This document shows positions 1 through 8,173 of a DNA stretch of 44,042 bases, piece by piece. Location of the stretch: the NCBI GenBank assembly GCA_046046245.1, contig JBJOKE010000074.1, positions 1 through 44,042 of the forward strand. The letters run 5' to 3'. This stretch comes from UBA4615 sp046046245. Lineage in GTDB: Bacteria; Pseudomonadota; Gammaproteobacteria; Burkholderiales; Burkholderiaceae_E. Below the pieces are notes generated by a model. That model was not told where the DNA came from and searched no databases. It saw only the letters and a list, made by a program, of their open reading frames with translations. Both the position numbers and the translations under genes were made by a program. How positions within the stretch are numbered: position 1 is the stretch's first letter; each line of letters opens with the position of its first letter.

Positions 1-103
1 GCCGGACGACGCGGTGCGGACGCTGCTGGCGAGCGGCGCGCTGCGTGCCCTGGCGGAGCCGGCCCCGCCGCCGGCTGCCCCGGCCCCGCCGCCGGCTCCC
101 TGA
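1..103 (+). CDS. 3' fragment of post-capsid small protein (duplicate of 43824-44024)
   Basis: The contig opens inside the gene that is complete at 43824-44024. This copy covers only its C-terminal part, including the Ala/Pro-rich tail, and ends at the TGA at 101-103. It is a by-product of the terminal overlap and should be counted once, with the full copy at the right end. Confidence 0.9.
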   Translation, partial: PDDAVRTLLASGALRALAEPAPPPAAPAPPPAP

Positions 104-121
104 CGGATCCGGCGCAACTAC
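1..121. repeat. Left copy of 121-bp terminal direct repeat
   Basis: These bases are identical to 43922-44042. The repeat holds the 3' end of a small coding gene and nothing resembling a packaging site. The simplest reading is the overlap left when a circular or circularly permuted genome is assembled into a linear contig. The unique genome is then 43,921 bp. Confidence 0.95.
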
Positions 122-149
122 TGACCCGATGAAGCGATAAGGAGTACAG

Positions 150-491
150 ATGGCGGGCGAGATGTACAGGTACAACCGGGAGGCGAATTCGTTCGCTGCG
201 GTCGAGCAGGCCGATGTGTGTCGCCGCGCGCAGGGCGCGGGCGAGGCGATCGCTATCGGTTCCAGCAGCGCGGCCAGCGGCACGGCGTTCCCGAGTGGCA
301 CGACCGCGGTCCGCCTGGTCTCGACTGTGGACTGCTGGGTCGAGATCGCGCCTACACCGGTGGCGGTCGTTAACACGTCGTTCTACCTGCCCGCGAACTC
401 GCCCGAGTATCTCATCGCCGCGCCGGGGGATCGCGTCGCTGTGATCCAGGCGAGCGCGGCCGGGTTCCTCTACGAGCGGCCGGTCTCCTGA
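150..491 (+). CDS. Small virion-region protein, unknown function
   Basis: A 113-residue protein that I do not recognise as a named family. An AAGGAGT ribosome binding site lies just upstream of the ATG. The sequence is rich in Ala, Val, Ser and Thr with short hydrophobic strands, as expected of a small beta-rich structural protein, and has no signal peptide or membrane segment. On the circular map it is the second gene after the major capsid protein, and it ends one base before the large adhesin-like gene at 493. A head-associated role, such as a base for the following fibre-like proteins, is an inference from position only. Confidence 0.75.
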   Translation: MAGEMYRYNREANSFAAVEQADVCRRAQGAGEAIAIGSSSAASGTAFPSGTTAVRLVSTVDCWVEIAPTPVAVVNTSFYLPANSPEYLIAAPGDRVAVIQASAAGFLYERPVS

Positions 492-492
492 C

Positions 493-2295
493 ATGCTGTT
501 ACGAGCTGGCCGCGTCGGTCGGATTGGCGTCATCGCGCAGCGGCGCGACACCGGGCCGGCCTGGGCCATCGACGCGACCGCCGCAGCCATCCGTTCGGCG
601 ATGCTCGACCCGGCGTCGTACGCGTCCGGCGGCTGGCGCATTCCCGGCACGGCCGGCGCGCGGATCCAGGCGAGCGCGCGGGCGTCGGTGGCGATGCAGC
701 AGCGCGTGGACGGGGCGTGGGAGTTCGCGGCGCATAACCTGTTGCAGCGCTCCGACAACTTCTCCGACGCGTACTGGACGAAGGTCGCTTCGTCGGCGAC
801 GGGCAATCGGTTGCAGGTCACGAGCGCCGCGTCCGCGTACCTGTATTCGACCGACATCGCGCTTCAGGTTCAGCGAGTGACGATGCGGATCAGGGCCAAG
901 GCAGGCAACGTCGGCTGGGGCTATATCCAGCTTAGCGACTTCTCCGCTCACGCCAACGGCACGTTCTTCAACCTTGCGACGGGCGCCCTCGGCACTCAGT
1001 CCGTTTCCGGAACGAACGTTTCTCACGTTTCGGCGACGACGACGGTCAATGCGGATGGCACGGTCGACTGCGCCCTGACGCTCGACGTTAAGGCTGCGGC
1101 GAACTACCGAATGGTCGTTTACCCGGCGACGGCCGACCAATCGGTGGCGATCGGCGTAGGGCAATACATCGACCTGTCGTTCGCGAATCTCAGCCTCGGC
1201 ACGTCGACGGTCTACGTCCCCACCACCACCACCGCCGTCTACGCCCCCGCGATCGACTGGCTGAGCGACATCGGGGCGTATGGGCTGCGGAGTGAGGAGG
1301 CGCGGACGAATCTGCTGCTGTGGTCGGCGGATCTCAGCCAAGCCGCTACGTGGTTGACACTCAACGCGCCAACGGTCGGCGGTGCAGTGACCTCGCCGGA
1401 CGGAACGCTGAACGCGCGCTCCGTCACGTTCGGCGTCAGCAACACGTCGCAGGTGTACCAGTTAATCCCCGTCGCGGCCGGCGCCCGGACGCTTACGGTG
1501 TTCGCTCGCTCGGCAACCTCAAAGAAGTTTCGACTAAAGGTCTACGACGGCGCGGCCGACATCATCTCGGCGGACTTCCAAGCCGGTGCTACGTGGCAGC
1601 GGTTTTCCCTTCCCGTTGCGTCGTCGGGTGCGTCGGCGAACGCTGCGGTCATGAACGAAGCCGCGGGCGGCACGGGAACGGTGGAGTTCTGGTGCCCGCA
1701 GCTAGAGCAGGGCGCCTTCGCCACCTCCCCGATTTTGACGTTCGGGGCGGCGGCGACGCGGGCGGTGGACGCCCCGATCATTCTCGGCGGGGCGCTGAAT
1801 CAAGCTGCGGGCACGCTCATCGTGGACGCGCTGCTGAACGGCGCTGCAGGCGTTTCGTCGCGGATACTGGCCGCGCTGACCGACGGCACAATTGCAAACT
1901 ACACCGCGGTGTTCGCGCGACCGACCGACGGGCAGATGACCTCCGAGCAGCAGGTGGCGTCGGCGCTGGTGCGCTACACGACCGACAACGCGTTCACGCC
2001 GGGAGCGGTTCGTCGCGTCGCGGTCGCGTACCAAAACGGGGAACTCGCCTTGTCGCACGCAGGGCGGCCCACGGTCGTCGCTGCGGCTGCTGGTGCAGGC
2101 CCGGCCGTCACCCGGATCGAACTGGGCGCGATGGTTGGCGGGGCTAACCTCAACGGTGGCGGCGTCGTCCGAATCCGCTACGCCCCGCAGCGGCTGCCCG
2201 ACGCCACCCTGCAGTCGCTCACGGCCGCGTCGCTCGCGTTCGACGAGTCGGCAAACACCCAATATCTTGCTTTGAGAGCTATCGGAGTCGCCTGA
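493..2295 (+). CDS. Large adhesin-like structural protein with two carbohydrate-binding-like modules (candidate head fibre)
   Basis: A 600-residue protein whose residues from about 77 and from about 273 start similar modules (NLLQRSDNFSDAYW and NLLLWSADLSQAATW). The second module ends in a PQLEQGAFATSPI stretch. This layout is typical of CBM-like jelly-roll modules in phage appendage proteins. The C-terminal 170 residues look like a further concanavalin-like beta domain. The gene lies between the major capsid gene and the head-tail joining genes, where lambda has only short genes, so it may decorate the head rather than the tail. Parts of the gene (around 850-1180 and 1330-1640) look less GC-rich than their neighbours, which suggests domain exchange. 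Its 3' end overlaps the next ATG by one base. Fibre function is inferred; the binding target is unknown. Confidence 0.75.
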   Translation: MLLRAGRVGRIGVIAQRRDTGPAWAIDATAAAIRSAMLDPASYASGGWRIPGTAGARIQASARASVAMQQRVDGAWEFAAHNLLQRSDNFSDAYWTKVASSATGNRLQVTSAASAYLYSTDIALQVQRVTMRIRAKAGNVGWGYIQLSDFSAHANGTFFNLATGALGTQSVSGTNVSHVSATTTVNADGTVDCALTLDVKAAANYRMVVYPATADQSVAIGVGQYIDLSFANLSLGTSTVYVPTTTTAVYAPAIDWLSDIGAYGLRSEEARTNLLLWSADLSQAATWLTLNAPTVGGAVTSPDGTLNARSVTFGVSNTSQVYQLIPVAAGARTLTVFARSATSKKFRLKVYDGAADIISADFQAGATWQRFSLPVASSGASANAAVMNEAAGGTGTVEFWCPQLEQGAFATSPILTFGAAATRAVDAPIILGGALNQAAGTLIVDALLNGAAGVSSRILAALTDGTIANYTAVFARPTDGQMTSEQQVASALVRYTTDNAFTPGAVRRVAVAYQNGELALSHAGRPTVVAAAAGAGPAVTRIELGAMVGGANLNGGGVVRIRYAPQRLPDATLQSLTAASLAFDESANTQYLALRAIGVA

Positions 2296-3581
2296 TGGGA
2301 ACGATCACAGTCAAGGACGGCGCGGGCGTTAACCAGACCGTCGCGCGCGTGCCGGACACCGGCAATTCGGTCGCCGTCGCCGATCGGCTGCCTGTCGTGG
2401 CGGCCGGATACGATGCCGGCGACGACATGATGAAAGTCAAGTCGGTCCAGAAGAAGTACCGCGACTCCTTCTCGGGCGCGGTGCTCGACCCCGCCCGCTG
2501 GGACAGCAGCGTCGGCACCGGCGGCAGCATCACCGTCAGCGGCGGCACGCTCACGATGGCGAGCGGCACGACGGCCGACGCCGTGGTCAGCGCGATCACG
2601 AAAGAGACTTTCACGATCCCGTTTCGGGTCGTGCTCGGCCTCACGCTCTCGCAGCGGATCGCGAACCAGACGTTCTGGGTCGAGGCGCTTTCGGTCAACC
2701 CGTCGACCGGTGTACCCGACGGCCAGCACTCCGTGGCGTGGCGGTTCGACGGCACCACGGCGACGCAGGCAATCTACGAGACGCAGAACGGCGGGCTGGC
2801 GCGGCTCGCGTCTGCGGCCAGCACCGTCGTCACGACTGCGGCGAGCGGTGTGTACGAGATCGAGCCGTACGCGGACGAGGTCTGGTGGCACTCGGGCACG
2901 ATGGACGCGGTCACAAGCCGCGCGAACTCGTACCGGCGGCACCAGCAGATCCCCGATCCGAACGCGGTGTTCAAGGTGCAGCTGCGATGGGTCAACGGTT
3001 CGACTCCGCCCGCGAGCGGCACGAACGCGGTCATGCAGTTCATCGCGGTCCAGGACTATGCGGAGCTCACCGCCGAGATCACCGCCGGCCGAGGCAACGC
3101 GGTGGCCGGAAATGCGATCTCCGTAAATCTGGCCGGCGCGGCCTCCGCGACGACGCCGATCGGGCAAGTCACGCTGGCGGCGACGCAGACCCTGGCGACG
3201 GTGACCAATTCTGGGACGCCCGCAGCGCCGGCAACGCCCTACATCCTCAACAGCGCGGCGAGCACGAACGCCGCGCTGGTGCTGACCGGCTCGTCCGGAC
3301 TGCATGCGTTCTACGCGACGAACACGGGCGCGACCGCCGCGTTCGTGAAGCTCTTCAACAAAGCGACAGCACCGACCGTCGGCACCGACGTGCCGGCGCT
3401 CATCCTGCCGGTGCCGGCTGCGGTCGGCGGCGTTCCGGGGGTCTGTACCCTGCCGATCGGAACCAACGGATTCCGGTTCGCGCTCGGCCTCGGCATCGCG
3501 ATTACCGGCGCAGCGGCCGACACCGACACGACCGCAGTCGCGGCGGGTCAGGTCAAGGTCATGCTTTCGAGGACTGTCTGA
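2295..3581 (+). CDS. Structural protein with concanavalin/LamG-like domain, putative virion decoration
   Basis: A 428-residue protein. The N-terminal 45 residues (ITVKDGAGVNQTVARVPDTG) look like a short attachment domain. Residues of about 55-260 begin with DSFSGAVLDPARWDSS, a pattern common at the start of LamG/glucanase-like sandwich domains, and are rich in W, Y and beta strands. The last 170 residues form a separate Ala/Thr-rich beta domain. The start ATG overlaps the stop of the previous adhesin-like gene (TGATG), so both are probably made together. Like its neighbour it sits between capsid and head-tail joining genes. I assign it as a virion surface protein with moderate confidence. No catalytic residues are evident. 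Confidence 0.7.
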   Translation: MGTITVKDGAGVNQTVARVPDTGNSVAVADRLPVVAAGYDAGDDMMKVKSVQKKYRDSFSGAVLDPARWDSSVGTGGSITVSGGTLTMASGTTADAVVSAITKETFTIPFRVVLGLTLSQRIANQTFWVEALSVNPSTGVPDGQHSVAWRFDGTTATQAIYETQNGGLARLASAASTVVTTAASGVYEIEPYADEVWWHSGTMDAVTSRANSYRRHQQIPDPNAVFKVQLRWVNGSTPPASGTNAVMQFIAVQDYAELTAEITAGRGNAVAGNAISVNLAGAASATTPIGQVTLAATQTLATVTNSGTPAAPATPYILNSAASTNAALVLTGSSGLHAFYATNTGATAAFVKLFNKATAPTVGTDVPALILPVPAAVGGVPGVCTLPIGTNGFRFALGLGIAITGAAADTDTTAVAAGQVKVMLSRTV

Positions 3582-3790
3582 TGGCCGAGGTATCGATCCT
3601 GTCTGCGGCGGCGCCGTACTACACCGTGCGGGTGCAGTTCGGCGAGCACGCATTCGAGCAGACGCTCGTGAGCATCAACAGCGGCCAGGCGCTGACGGCG
3701 CAGCTGCAGGAGTACGGAGACGCGTACGAGGCCCAATACGGCGCGATGCAGGACGGCGCCGCGGGTGACGGCCCCGACACGCGTGCGTGA
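3581..3790 (+). CDS. Small protein of the head-tail region, unknown
   Basis: A 69-residue protein (MAEVSILSAAAPYYTVRVQF...). Its start overlaps the preceding stop and its own stop overlaps the next ATG, so it is clearly part of the late operon. The sequence suggests a short beta strand followed by one amphipathic helix (residues about 36-55). No family is recognised. Confidence 0.7.
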   Translation: MAEVSILSAAAPYYTVRVQFGEHAFEQTLVSINSGQALTAQLQEYGDAYEAQYGAMQDGAAGDGPDTRA

Positions 3791-4284
3791 TGATCGAGGT
3801 GCTCTGCTGGACGCCGACGCGCGACATGTTCGTCGCGGGGATGACCGGCACTCGCCTTCCGCTGCCCGGCGTGGCGCCGGAATACTGGCCGACGCTGTGC
3901 ACGCTGTCGGACGACGGCGCGGCGCTTGTGCCGATCGCCGGCATTGTCATCGACGAGATCGGCGCGCTGGTCAGGGTGCCTGCGGTGCTCGCAGATGACG
4001 GCGCGGTGATCACGCCCGCGGTGATGGTCGGGGGGCACCACGTGAACCTGCTGGCGTACGGCGAGATCGCGGCGATGCTGACCGCTGGACTGCCGCAAAC
4101 GGACGAGGACGGAATGCCGCTGGGTCTGTTCGAGCGGTCGCGGCTGCTCACGCTGATCCCCGGCCTTGCCTGGACGGCGGCCGACGACGTGCCCGGCGGA
4201 TACGTGGGCCCGAATGGCGTGCGGCTATTCGATCCCGCAGCGGTCCGCCGCCGTCGGCGCGTGTGGTTCGGGGTGGGGGGCTGA
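3790..4284 (+). CDS. Head-tail region protein, unknown function
   Basis: A 164-residue protein starting MIEVLCWTPTRDMFVAGM. A GTG directly precedes the chosen ATG; the ATG overlaps the previous stop and is preferred. Short hydrophobic strands alternate with turns, and the C-terminus is basic (RRRRRVW) before a Gly-rich end. It lies directly upstream of the FII-like gene, so a role in closing the head is possible. I do not recognise a named family. Confidence 0.7.
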   Translation: MIEVLCWTPTRDMFVAGMTGTRLPLPGVAPEYWPTLCTLSDDGAALVPIAGIVIDEIGALVRVPAVLADDGAVITPAVMVGGHHVNLLAYGEIAAMLTAGLPQTDEDGMPLGLFERSRLLTLIPGLAWTAADDVPGGYVGPNGVRLFDPAAVRRRRRVWFGVGG

Positions 4285-4285
4285 G

Positions 4286-4552
4286 ATGTTCAACGAGGAC
4301 CTCGAGCCGTTTTTCGACCCCGCCGACTTCGGTACTTCCGCCGTCCACAACGCCGCCACGATCAACGGCATTTTCGAACGCGAGTACGCGGACCCCGAGG
4401 GCATCGCGACGCGCCTGACCGCCTTCGTGACGCGCGAGGCCTACGGTGTCGCCGTCAACGCGACGCTCACGATCGCCGCGACGACCTACCGCGTCGTCAA
4501 CATCCGGCCCGATGGCACTGGGGTCGTGACGCTGATCCTGGAGCGCCAGTGA
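4286..4552 (+). CDS. Head-tail joining protein, lambda gpFII-like
   Basis: An 88-residue protein starting MFNEDLEPFFDPADFGTSA. Length, an N-terminus with a Phe/Asp-rich 'F.DP.DFG' stretch, and a C-terminus with alternating strands ending in LILERQ resemble the gpFII / phage head-tail attachment family. Such a protein would sit at the connector and form the site to which the finished tail binds. The gene order (this gene, then a gpU-like gene, then the tail tube gene) is the lambda order without gpZ in between. Its stop overlaps the GTG of the next gene. Confidence 0.7.
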   Translation: MFNEDLEPFFDPADFGTSAVHNAATINGIFEREYADPEGIATRLTAFVTREAYGVAVNATLTIAATTYRVVNIRPDGTGVVTLILERQ

Positions 4553-4956
4553 CGCACCCGCGAAAGCTCGTCCGCGACGCGTTCGCCACCGCCGTCACCG
4601 GACTGGCGCTGACCGGCGCGCGCGTCCACAAGGCCCGACGCTACCCGCTGACCGAGCTACCGGCGCTGCGTGTGTTCACGCCCGGCGACGAGCGCGGCGA
4701 CGACGCGCTGGGCGATCAGGTGCTGCCGTCGATGCGAGTGGTCGACCTGGTGTGCGAGGCCTGCGCGCAGTCGACCGGCGCCGTCGAGGACACCGTCGAC
4801 GCGATCTGTGAGCAGGTCGAGACGGCGCTGGAAGCGGGTCCGACGCTGGGTGGCGTCGTGCAGATGACCGTGTACCAGGACTGCGCGGTCGTCATTGACG
4901 ACTCGTCCGAGCAGCCGATCGTGATCGCGCGCATGCGGTATCGCGTCGCGATCTGA
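4549..4956 (+). CDS. Tail terminator protein, lambda gpU-like
   Basis: A 135-residue protein starting with GTG at 4549, overlapping the previous TGA. Features of the minor tail U / tail terminator family are an N-terminal helix (RKLVRDAFATAVTGL), a middle 'LPALRVFTPGDE' strand-turn, a long central helix (VEDTVDAICEQVETALEA) and a final strand pair ending in ARMRYRVAI. Tail terminators cap the tail tube once it reaches its set length and provide the face that docks to the head. Position directly before the tail tube gene supports this. A terminator-like hairpin follows at once. Confidence 0.75.
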   Translation: MTHPRKLVRDAFATAVTGLALTGARVHKARRYPLTELPALRVFTPGDERGDDALGDQVLPSMRVVDLVCEACAQSTGAVEDTVDAICEQVETALEAGPTLGGVVQMTVYQDCAVVIDDSSEQPIVIARMRYRVAI

Positions 4957-4978
4957 CAGCCGGAACGTTCACCAACCG

Positions 4979-5007
4979 GCCCGCCGACGGCGGGCGTTTT
5001 CTTTTTT
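4979..5007 (+). terminator. Intrinsic terminator/attenuator before tail tube gene
   Basis: A perfect 7-bp GC stem (GCCCGCC / GGCGGGC) with a 3-base loop is followed by G and TTTTCTTTTTT. This is a textbook intrinsic terminator, yet it lies inside the late operon between the tail terminator and tail tube genes. It must be read through, either partly or by an antiterminated polymerase. The tail tube start follows 12 bases later with an AGGGG ribosome binding site. Confidence 0.8.
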
Positions 5008-5018
5008 AGGGGCCGAAC

Positions 5019-5669
5019 ATGGCAGGAACCTTTCCCATTGGCCGCGGCGTCCGCGTCGAGGTCGAGGCGACCACCTCAGCCGCCAAGACCGTCACCGCGG
5101 TGACGCAGGCATCCGTCGGCGTCGCGACGTCGACGACGCACGGGCTCGCTGAGGGCGCCATCGCGTACTTCGGCACGGTCGCCGGGATGGTGCAGCTCGA
5201 GGGTCAGGCGATCAGCGTCGACGCGCCGGCGGCCAGCACGATCAACCTGGAGGGCATCAACACGACGGCCTTCCCGGCGTTCACCGGCAGCGCGCAGCTC
5301 ACGCCGATCGCGACCTGGTCGACGATCGGAAACTCGACCAGCTACCAGATCGGCGGCGGCGAGGCGCAGGACGCCAACCAGACGACGCTGATCGACGACA
5401 TCGAACAGATCACCCCCGGCATCCTGTCGGCGCAGACGGTGACGATCAGCGGGTTCTCGGCCGCGCAGAGTGCCGCCATGCTGCGGGTCACGCAGGCCGC
5501 TATCGATCAGACCCCGCTGGTCTTCCGCCTGACGCTGAAGGATGGCCAGCGCCGCGTGTTTCGCGGGATCCCCGCTCTGCCGAACGAGGACGCCTCGGTC
5601 GGGCAGTCGCTCACCGGTCAGTTCTCGGTTCGCGTGATCGGCCGCGTGCTGTTCCTGGCCGCTGCCTGA
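5019..5669 (+). CDS. Major tail tube protein
   Basis: A 216-residue protein starting MAGTFPIGRGVRVEVEA. The N-terminal strand pattern, the 'STSYQIGGGEAQDANQTTLIDDIEQ' central segment and the C-terminal half with a beta-sandwich pattern match lambda gpV-type/TTP tail tube proteins of siphoviruses. It polymerises into the tube through which DNA passes. It follows the terminator gene and precedes the G/GT chaperones and the tape measure, the expected order. Its stop overlaps the ATG of the next gene. An upstream attenuator (4979-5007) may set its level relative to upstream genes. Confidence 0.85.
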   Translation: MAGTFPIGRGVRVEVEATTSAAKTVTAVTQASVGVATSTTHGLAEGAIAYFGTVAGMVQLEGQAISVDAPAASTINLEGINTTAFPAFTGSAQLTPIATWSTIGNSTSYQIGGGEAQDANQTTLIDDIEQITPGILSAQTVTISGFSAAQSAAMLRVTQAAIDQTPLVFRLTLKDGQRRVFRGIPALPNEDASVGQSLTGQFSVRVIGRVLFLAAA

Positions 5670-6031
5670 TGAGCGCGAGCATCGAGCGACGGATGCGGGC
5701 GGCGCGCGAGCGCTGGATCGACGCTGCCGGCGTGCGCGTGAAGATCCGGCGCCCGTTGCCGCTCGAGCTCGCAGAGATCCACGAGCGGGGGGAAGTCGGC
5801 GTACGTGCTGCAGTCGTCGCCGCGTACGTCGTGGACTGGGAGGTCACCGAGGCGCAGCTGCTGCCCGGTGTGGGAGGCGACGAGGCCGTGCCGTTCTCGA
5901 CCGGTGCGTGGCGCGAGTTCATGGCCGGTCGGCTCGACGTGTTCAGCGCCGCCGCGAACGAGATCCTGGGCTGGTACGAGGAGCACCGCAAGGCGACGGA
6001 GGCCATCCCGGGAAAGTCCGAGAGCTCATAG
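5669..6031 (+). CDS. Tail assembly chaperone G
   Basis: A 120-residue protein, mostly helical, with the size and position of lambda gpG: between the tail tube and the tape measure. The first start (ATG at 5669) overlaps the tail tube stop. Near its end the message carries GGGAAAG at 6010-6016 in the X XXY YYZ frame, so a fraction of ribosomes will shift to produce the longer GT form. G and GT bind the tape measure protein and recruit tail tube subunits, and they are not found in the mature tail. Confidence 0.85.
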   Translation: MSASIERRMRAARERWIDAAGVRVKIRRPLPLELAEIHERGEVGVRAAVVAAYVVDWEVTEAQLLPGVGGDEAVPFSTGAWREFMAGRLDVFSAAANEILGWYEEHRKATEAIPGKSESS

Positions 6032-6249
6032 CCGCGCGGGCCGAGCGGCGGTACGCGCCCGATGCGCCGCTGCCTGCGATCGAGCCGCTCGGCCGAGTGG
6101 CTGTGAGCGTCTGGAACGAGATGGGCGGCGCACTCGATTGGGCAGCGCTGCCGCTGCTGTGCGAGTTGCACGGCATCGACGACGTCGACCTGCTGATTGC
6201 CTGGCTGGTCGCACTGCGGGACGAGATGAAGGACGCCGATGGCAGCTGA
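5669..6249 (+). CDS. Tail assembly chaperone GT (programmed -1 frameshift product)
   Basis: Decoding CCG GGA AAG in frame 0 and slipping back one base at GGGAAAG continues with GTC CGA GAG CTC. This opens a second reading frame that runs to the stop at 6247-6249, overlapping the tape measure start. The fusion has about 193 residues: 116 from G plus 77 T residues (VRELIAARAERRYAP... to ...RDEMKDADGS). The T part has no own start or ribosome binding site nearby, so frameshifting is the natural explanation. The slippery heptamer is the one known from lambda. Confidence 0.85.
6010..6016 (+). promoter_or_regulatory. GGGAAAG -1 ribosomal frameshift site
   Basis: The heptamer is read G GGA AAG in the G frame, 12 bases before the G stop codon (6029-6031). 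Shifting by -1 joins G to the T frame. It is identical to the lambda G/GT slippery sequence. Confidence 0.85.
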
Positions 6250-8173
6250 TCAGGTCAAGGTCACGATCACCGCCGAGGATGCGACCAGAGGCGCGTTCGC
6301 CTCGGTGCAGCGCTCGCTGTCGTCGCTGAGGGACGGTGCGGCCTCCGCGGTGGGGGCGCTCGGCGCGATCGGCGCCGGGCTTTCGCTGGCCGGCATCATC
6401 GGTGGCCTGCGCACGACCGTCGAGTCGATGGACGCGCTCAACGATGCCGCGGATCGCACGGGCAGCAGCGTCGAGGATCTGTCCTCGCTGCTGAACACGC
6501 TCGCGCCGTACGGTGCGTCGCTCGAGCAGATCACCGACGCGACGGGCAAGCTGGCGCGCGCCATGGCCGGCGCCGACGACGAGACAAAGGGCGCGGGCGA
6601 GGCGTTCGCGGCGCTCGGGATTGCCACGCGAGACGCGGCCGGCAACCTGCGGCCGACTGTCGACGTGCTGGACGAGGTGGCGCAGGCCTTGAACAAGTAC
6701 GAGGACGGCACGAACAAGACGGTTCTTGCGCAGACACTGTTCGGAAAGTCGGGCGCGCAACTGCTGCCGATGCTGAAGGACCTGGCGGGCGCGAAGAAGG
6801 CCGCGGCTAGCGTCACGTCCGAACAGGCCGCCCAGGCCGAGCGGCTCAACGTTGAGATGGGGAAGCTCAAGGTCGCAGCCGACGCGCTGGCCGTGTCTAT
6901 CGCCGGCCCGGTCGTCAAGGCGCTCAACGACCTCGTCACGCAGTTCCGGCTCGGGCAGGAGGCCGCGGGCGGGTTCTGGAGCGCGATCGGCCGCTATGGC
7001 CTCATGTATGGCCCCGACAAGTCGCCGGCTGAGCGGATTGACGACGTCTCAAAACGGCTGGCCGAAACGCGCACCCGGCTCGCGGCTGCCGAGGCGCAGG
7101 CGGAACAGGGATCGTCGTTCGGCCGCGGCGCGCGAACCGCCGCTGGCGGGCGCGCGGCGGCTCTGCGCGAAGAGATTGCCCAGTACGAGCGCGACCTGCG
7201 GTACTTCCGGGCGTTGGTGGATCTCGAGCAGAGCGAACCCGGGTACGGCGGACCACCAAAGGACCAAGCCCCGAAAACTTCTGGCGGAGGCAAGAACAGC
7301 GGCGGTCGGCCTGACTCGGCCTATGCCGAGCTAGACGCTCTCATCATGCAGTCGCTTGCAGACGAAAAGCTTCGCGAGGACGCAGAGGCCGCGAAGCTGC
7401 TCGCCGATGCACTCAAGGCTGCGGTCGACGAGATGGAGCGGTTGGAGCAGATCAACACTTCGTCGCTTGAGCGGGCTCTCCGACCTGACAACGCTGGGTG
7501 GCAGAAGGTCGCGGACACGCTCAAGGAGATTCGGGGCGTCGACGCCGCGTCGAAGCTCCGGGACGCGGCGCTTGAGGCCACGAACAGCCTGCTGGACGCC
7601 GGGGCGATCACCTTCGACGAGTACGAAAAGCTCGGCTCGAAGATCCTGAACCTCAAGGACCCACTGAAGGAAGTCGCTGACGCGTCGGCGTCGCTGTTCG
7701 CGCCGATCTCGTCGGCGCTGGAAGACGCTCTGGTCAACATGCGGTCGCTCGGCGACGTGGCGAAGGGGTTGGCGCAGGACATCGCTCGAATCATGCTGCG
7801 GAACCAGCTTACGGGTCCGATCGACGAGTACCTCGGCGCGCTGTCGAAGTCCAAGTCGACCGCCGATATCGGCAAGGGCACGCTCTTCGGCGCGATTCGC
7901 GATCTCCTTCGCTTCGCCGACGGCGGCGAACCGCCAGTCGGTGTCCCGTCGATCGTCGGCGAGCGCGGGCCCGAGCTGTTCGTGCCGAAGGTCGCCGGGA
8001 CGATCGTGCCGAACGGCAAGTTCGGCGGCGGTGTGACGGTGGTCAACCACATCAACGTCTCCGGCGAGGTCTCGCGCGCCGACGTCTACGCCGCGATTCA
8101 GGCCGCCACGCAGCAGACCCGCGCGTCGATCCTGTCGTCGATGGGCCGCAACGGTTCGTTCGCGAGGGCCTGA
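6239..8173 (+). CDS. Tail tape measure protein
   Basis: A 644-residue protein with long helical stretches. A hydrophobic Ala/Gly segment at residues about 35-60 (GAASAVGALGAIGAGLSLAGIIGGL), a 'DALNDAADRTGSSVEDLSSLL' repeat region and a C-terminal 'FADGGEPPVGVPSIVGERGPELFVP' element followed by a glycine-rich tail are all typical of tape measure proteins. It sets tail length. At about 0.15 nm per residue, 644 residues would give a short tail of roughly 95-100 nm. The ATG lies within the end of the T frame. The next gene starts on its stop (TGATG). Confidence 0.93.
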   Translation: MAADQVKVTITAEDATRGAFASVQRSLSSLRDGAASAVGALGAIGAGLSLAGIIGGLRTTVESMDALNDAADRTGSSVEDLSSLLNTLAPYGASLEQITDATGKLARAMAGADDETKGAGEAFAALGIATRDAAGNLRPTVDVLDEVAQALNKYEDGTNKTVLAQTLFGKSGAQLLPMLKDLAGAKKAAASVTSEQAAQAERLNVEMGKLKVAADALAVSIAGPVVKALNDLVTQFRLGQEAAGGFWSAIGRYGLMYGPDKSPAERIDDVSKRLAETRTRLAAAEAQAEQGSSFGRGARTAAGGRAAALREEIAQYERDLRYFRALVDLEQSEPGYGGPPKDQAPKTSGGGKNSGGRPDSAYAELDALIMQSLADEKLREDAEAAKLLADALKAAVDEMERLEQINTSSLERALRPDNAGWQKVADTLKEIRGVDAASKLRDAALEATNSLLDAGAITFDEYEKLGSKILNLKDPLKEVADASASLFAPISSALEDALVNMRSLGDVAKGLAQDIARIMLRNQLTGPIDEYLGALSKSKSTADIGKGTLFGAIRDLLRFADGGEPPVGVPSIVGERGPELFVPKVAGTIVPNGKFGGGVTVVNHINVSGEVSRADVYAAIQAATQQTRASILSSMGRNGSFARA

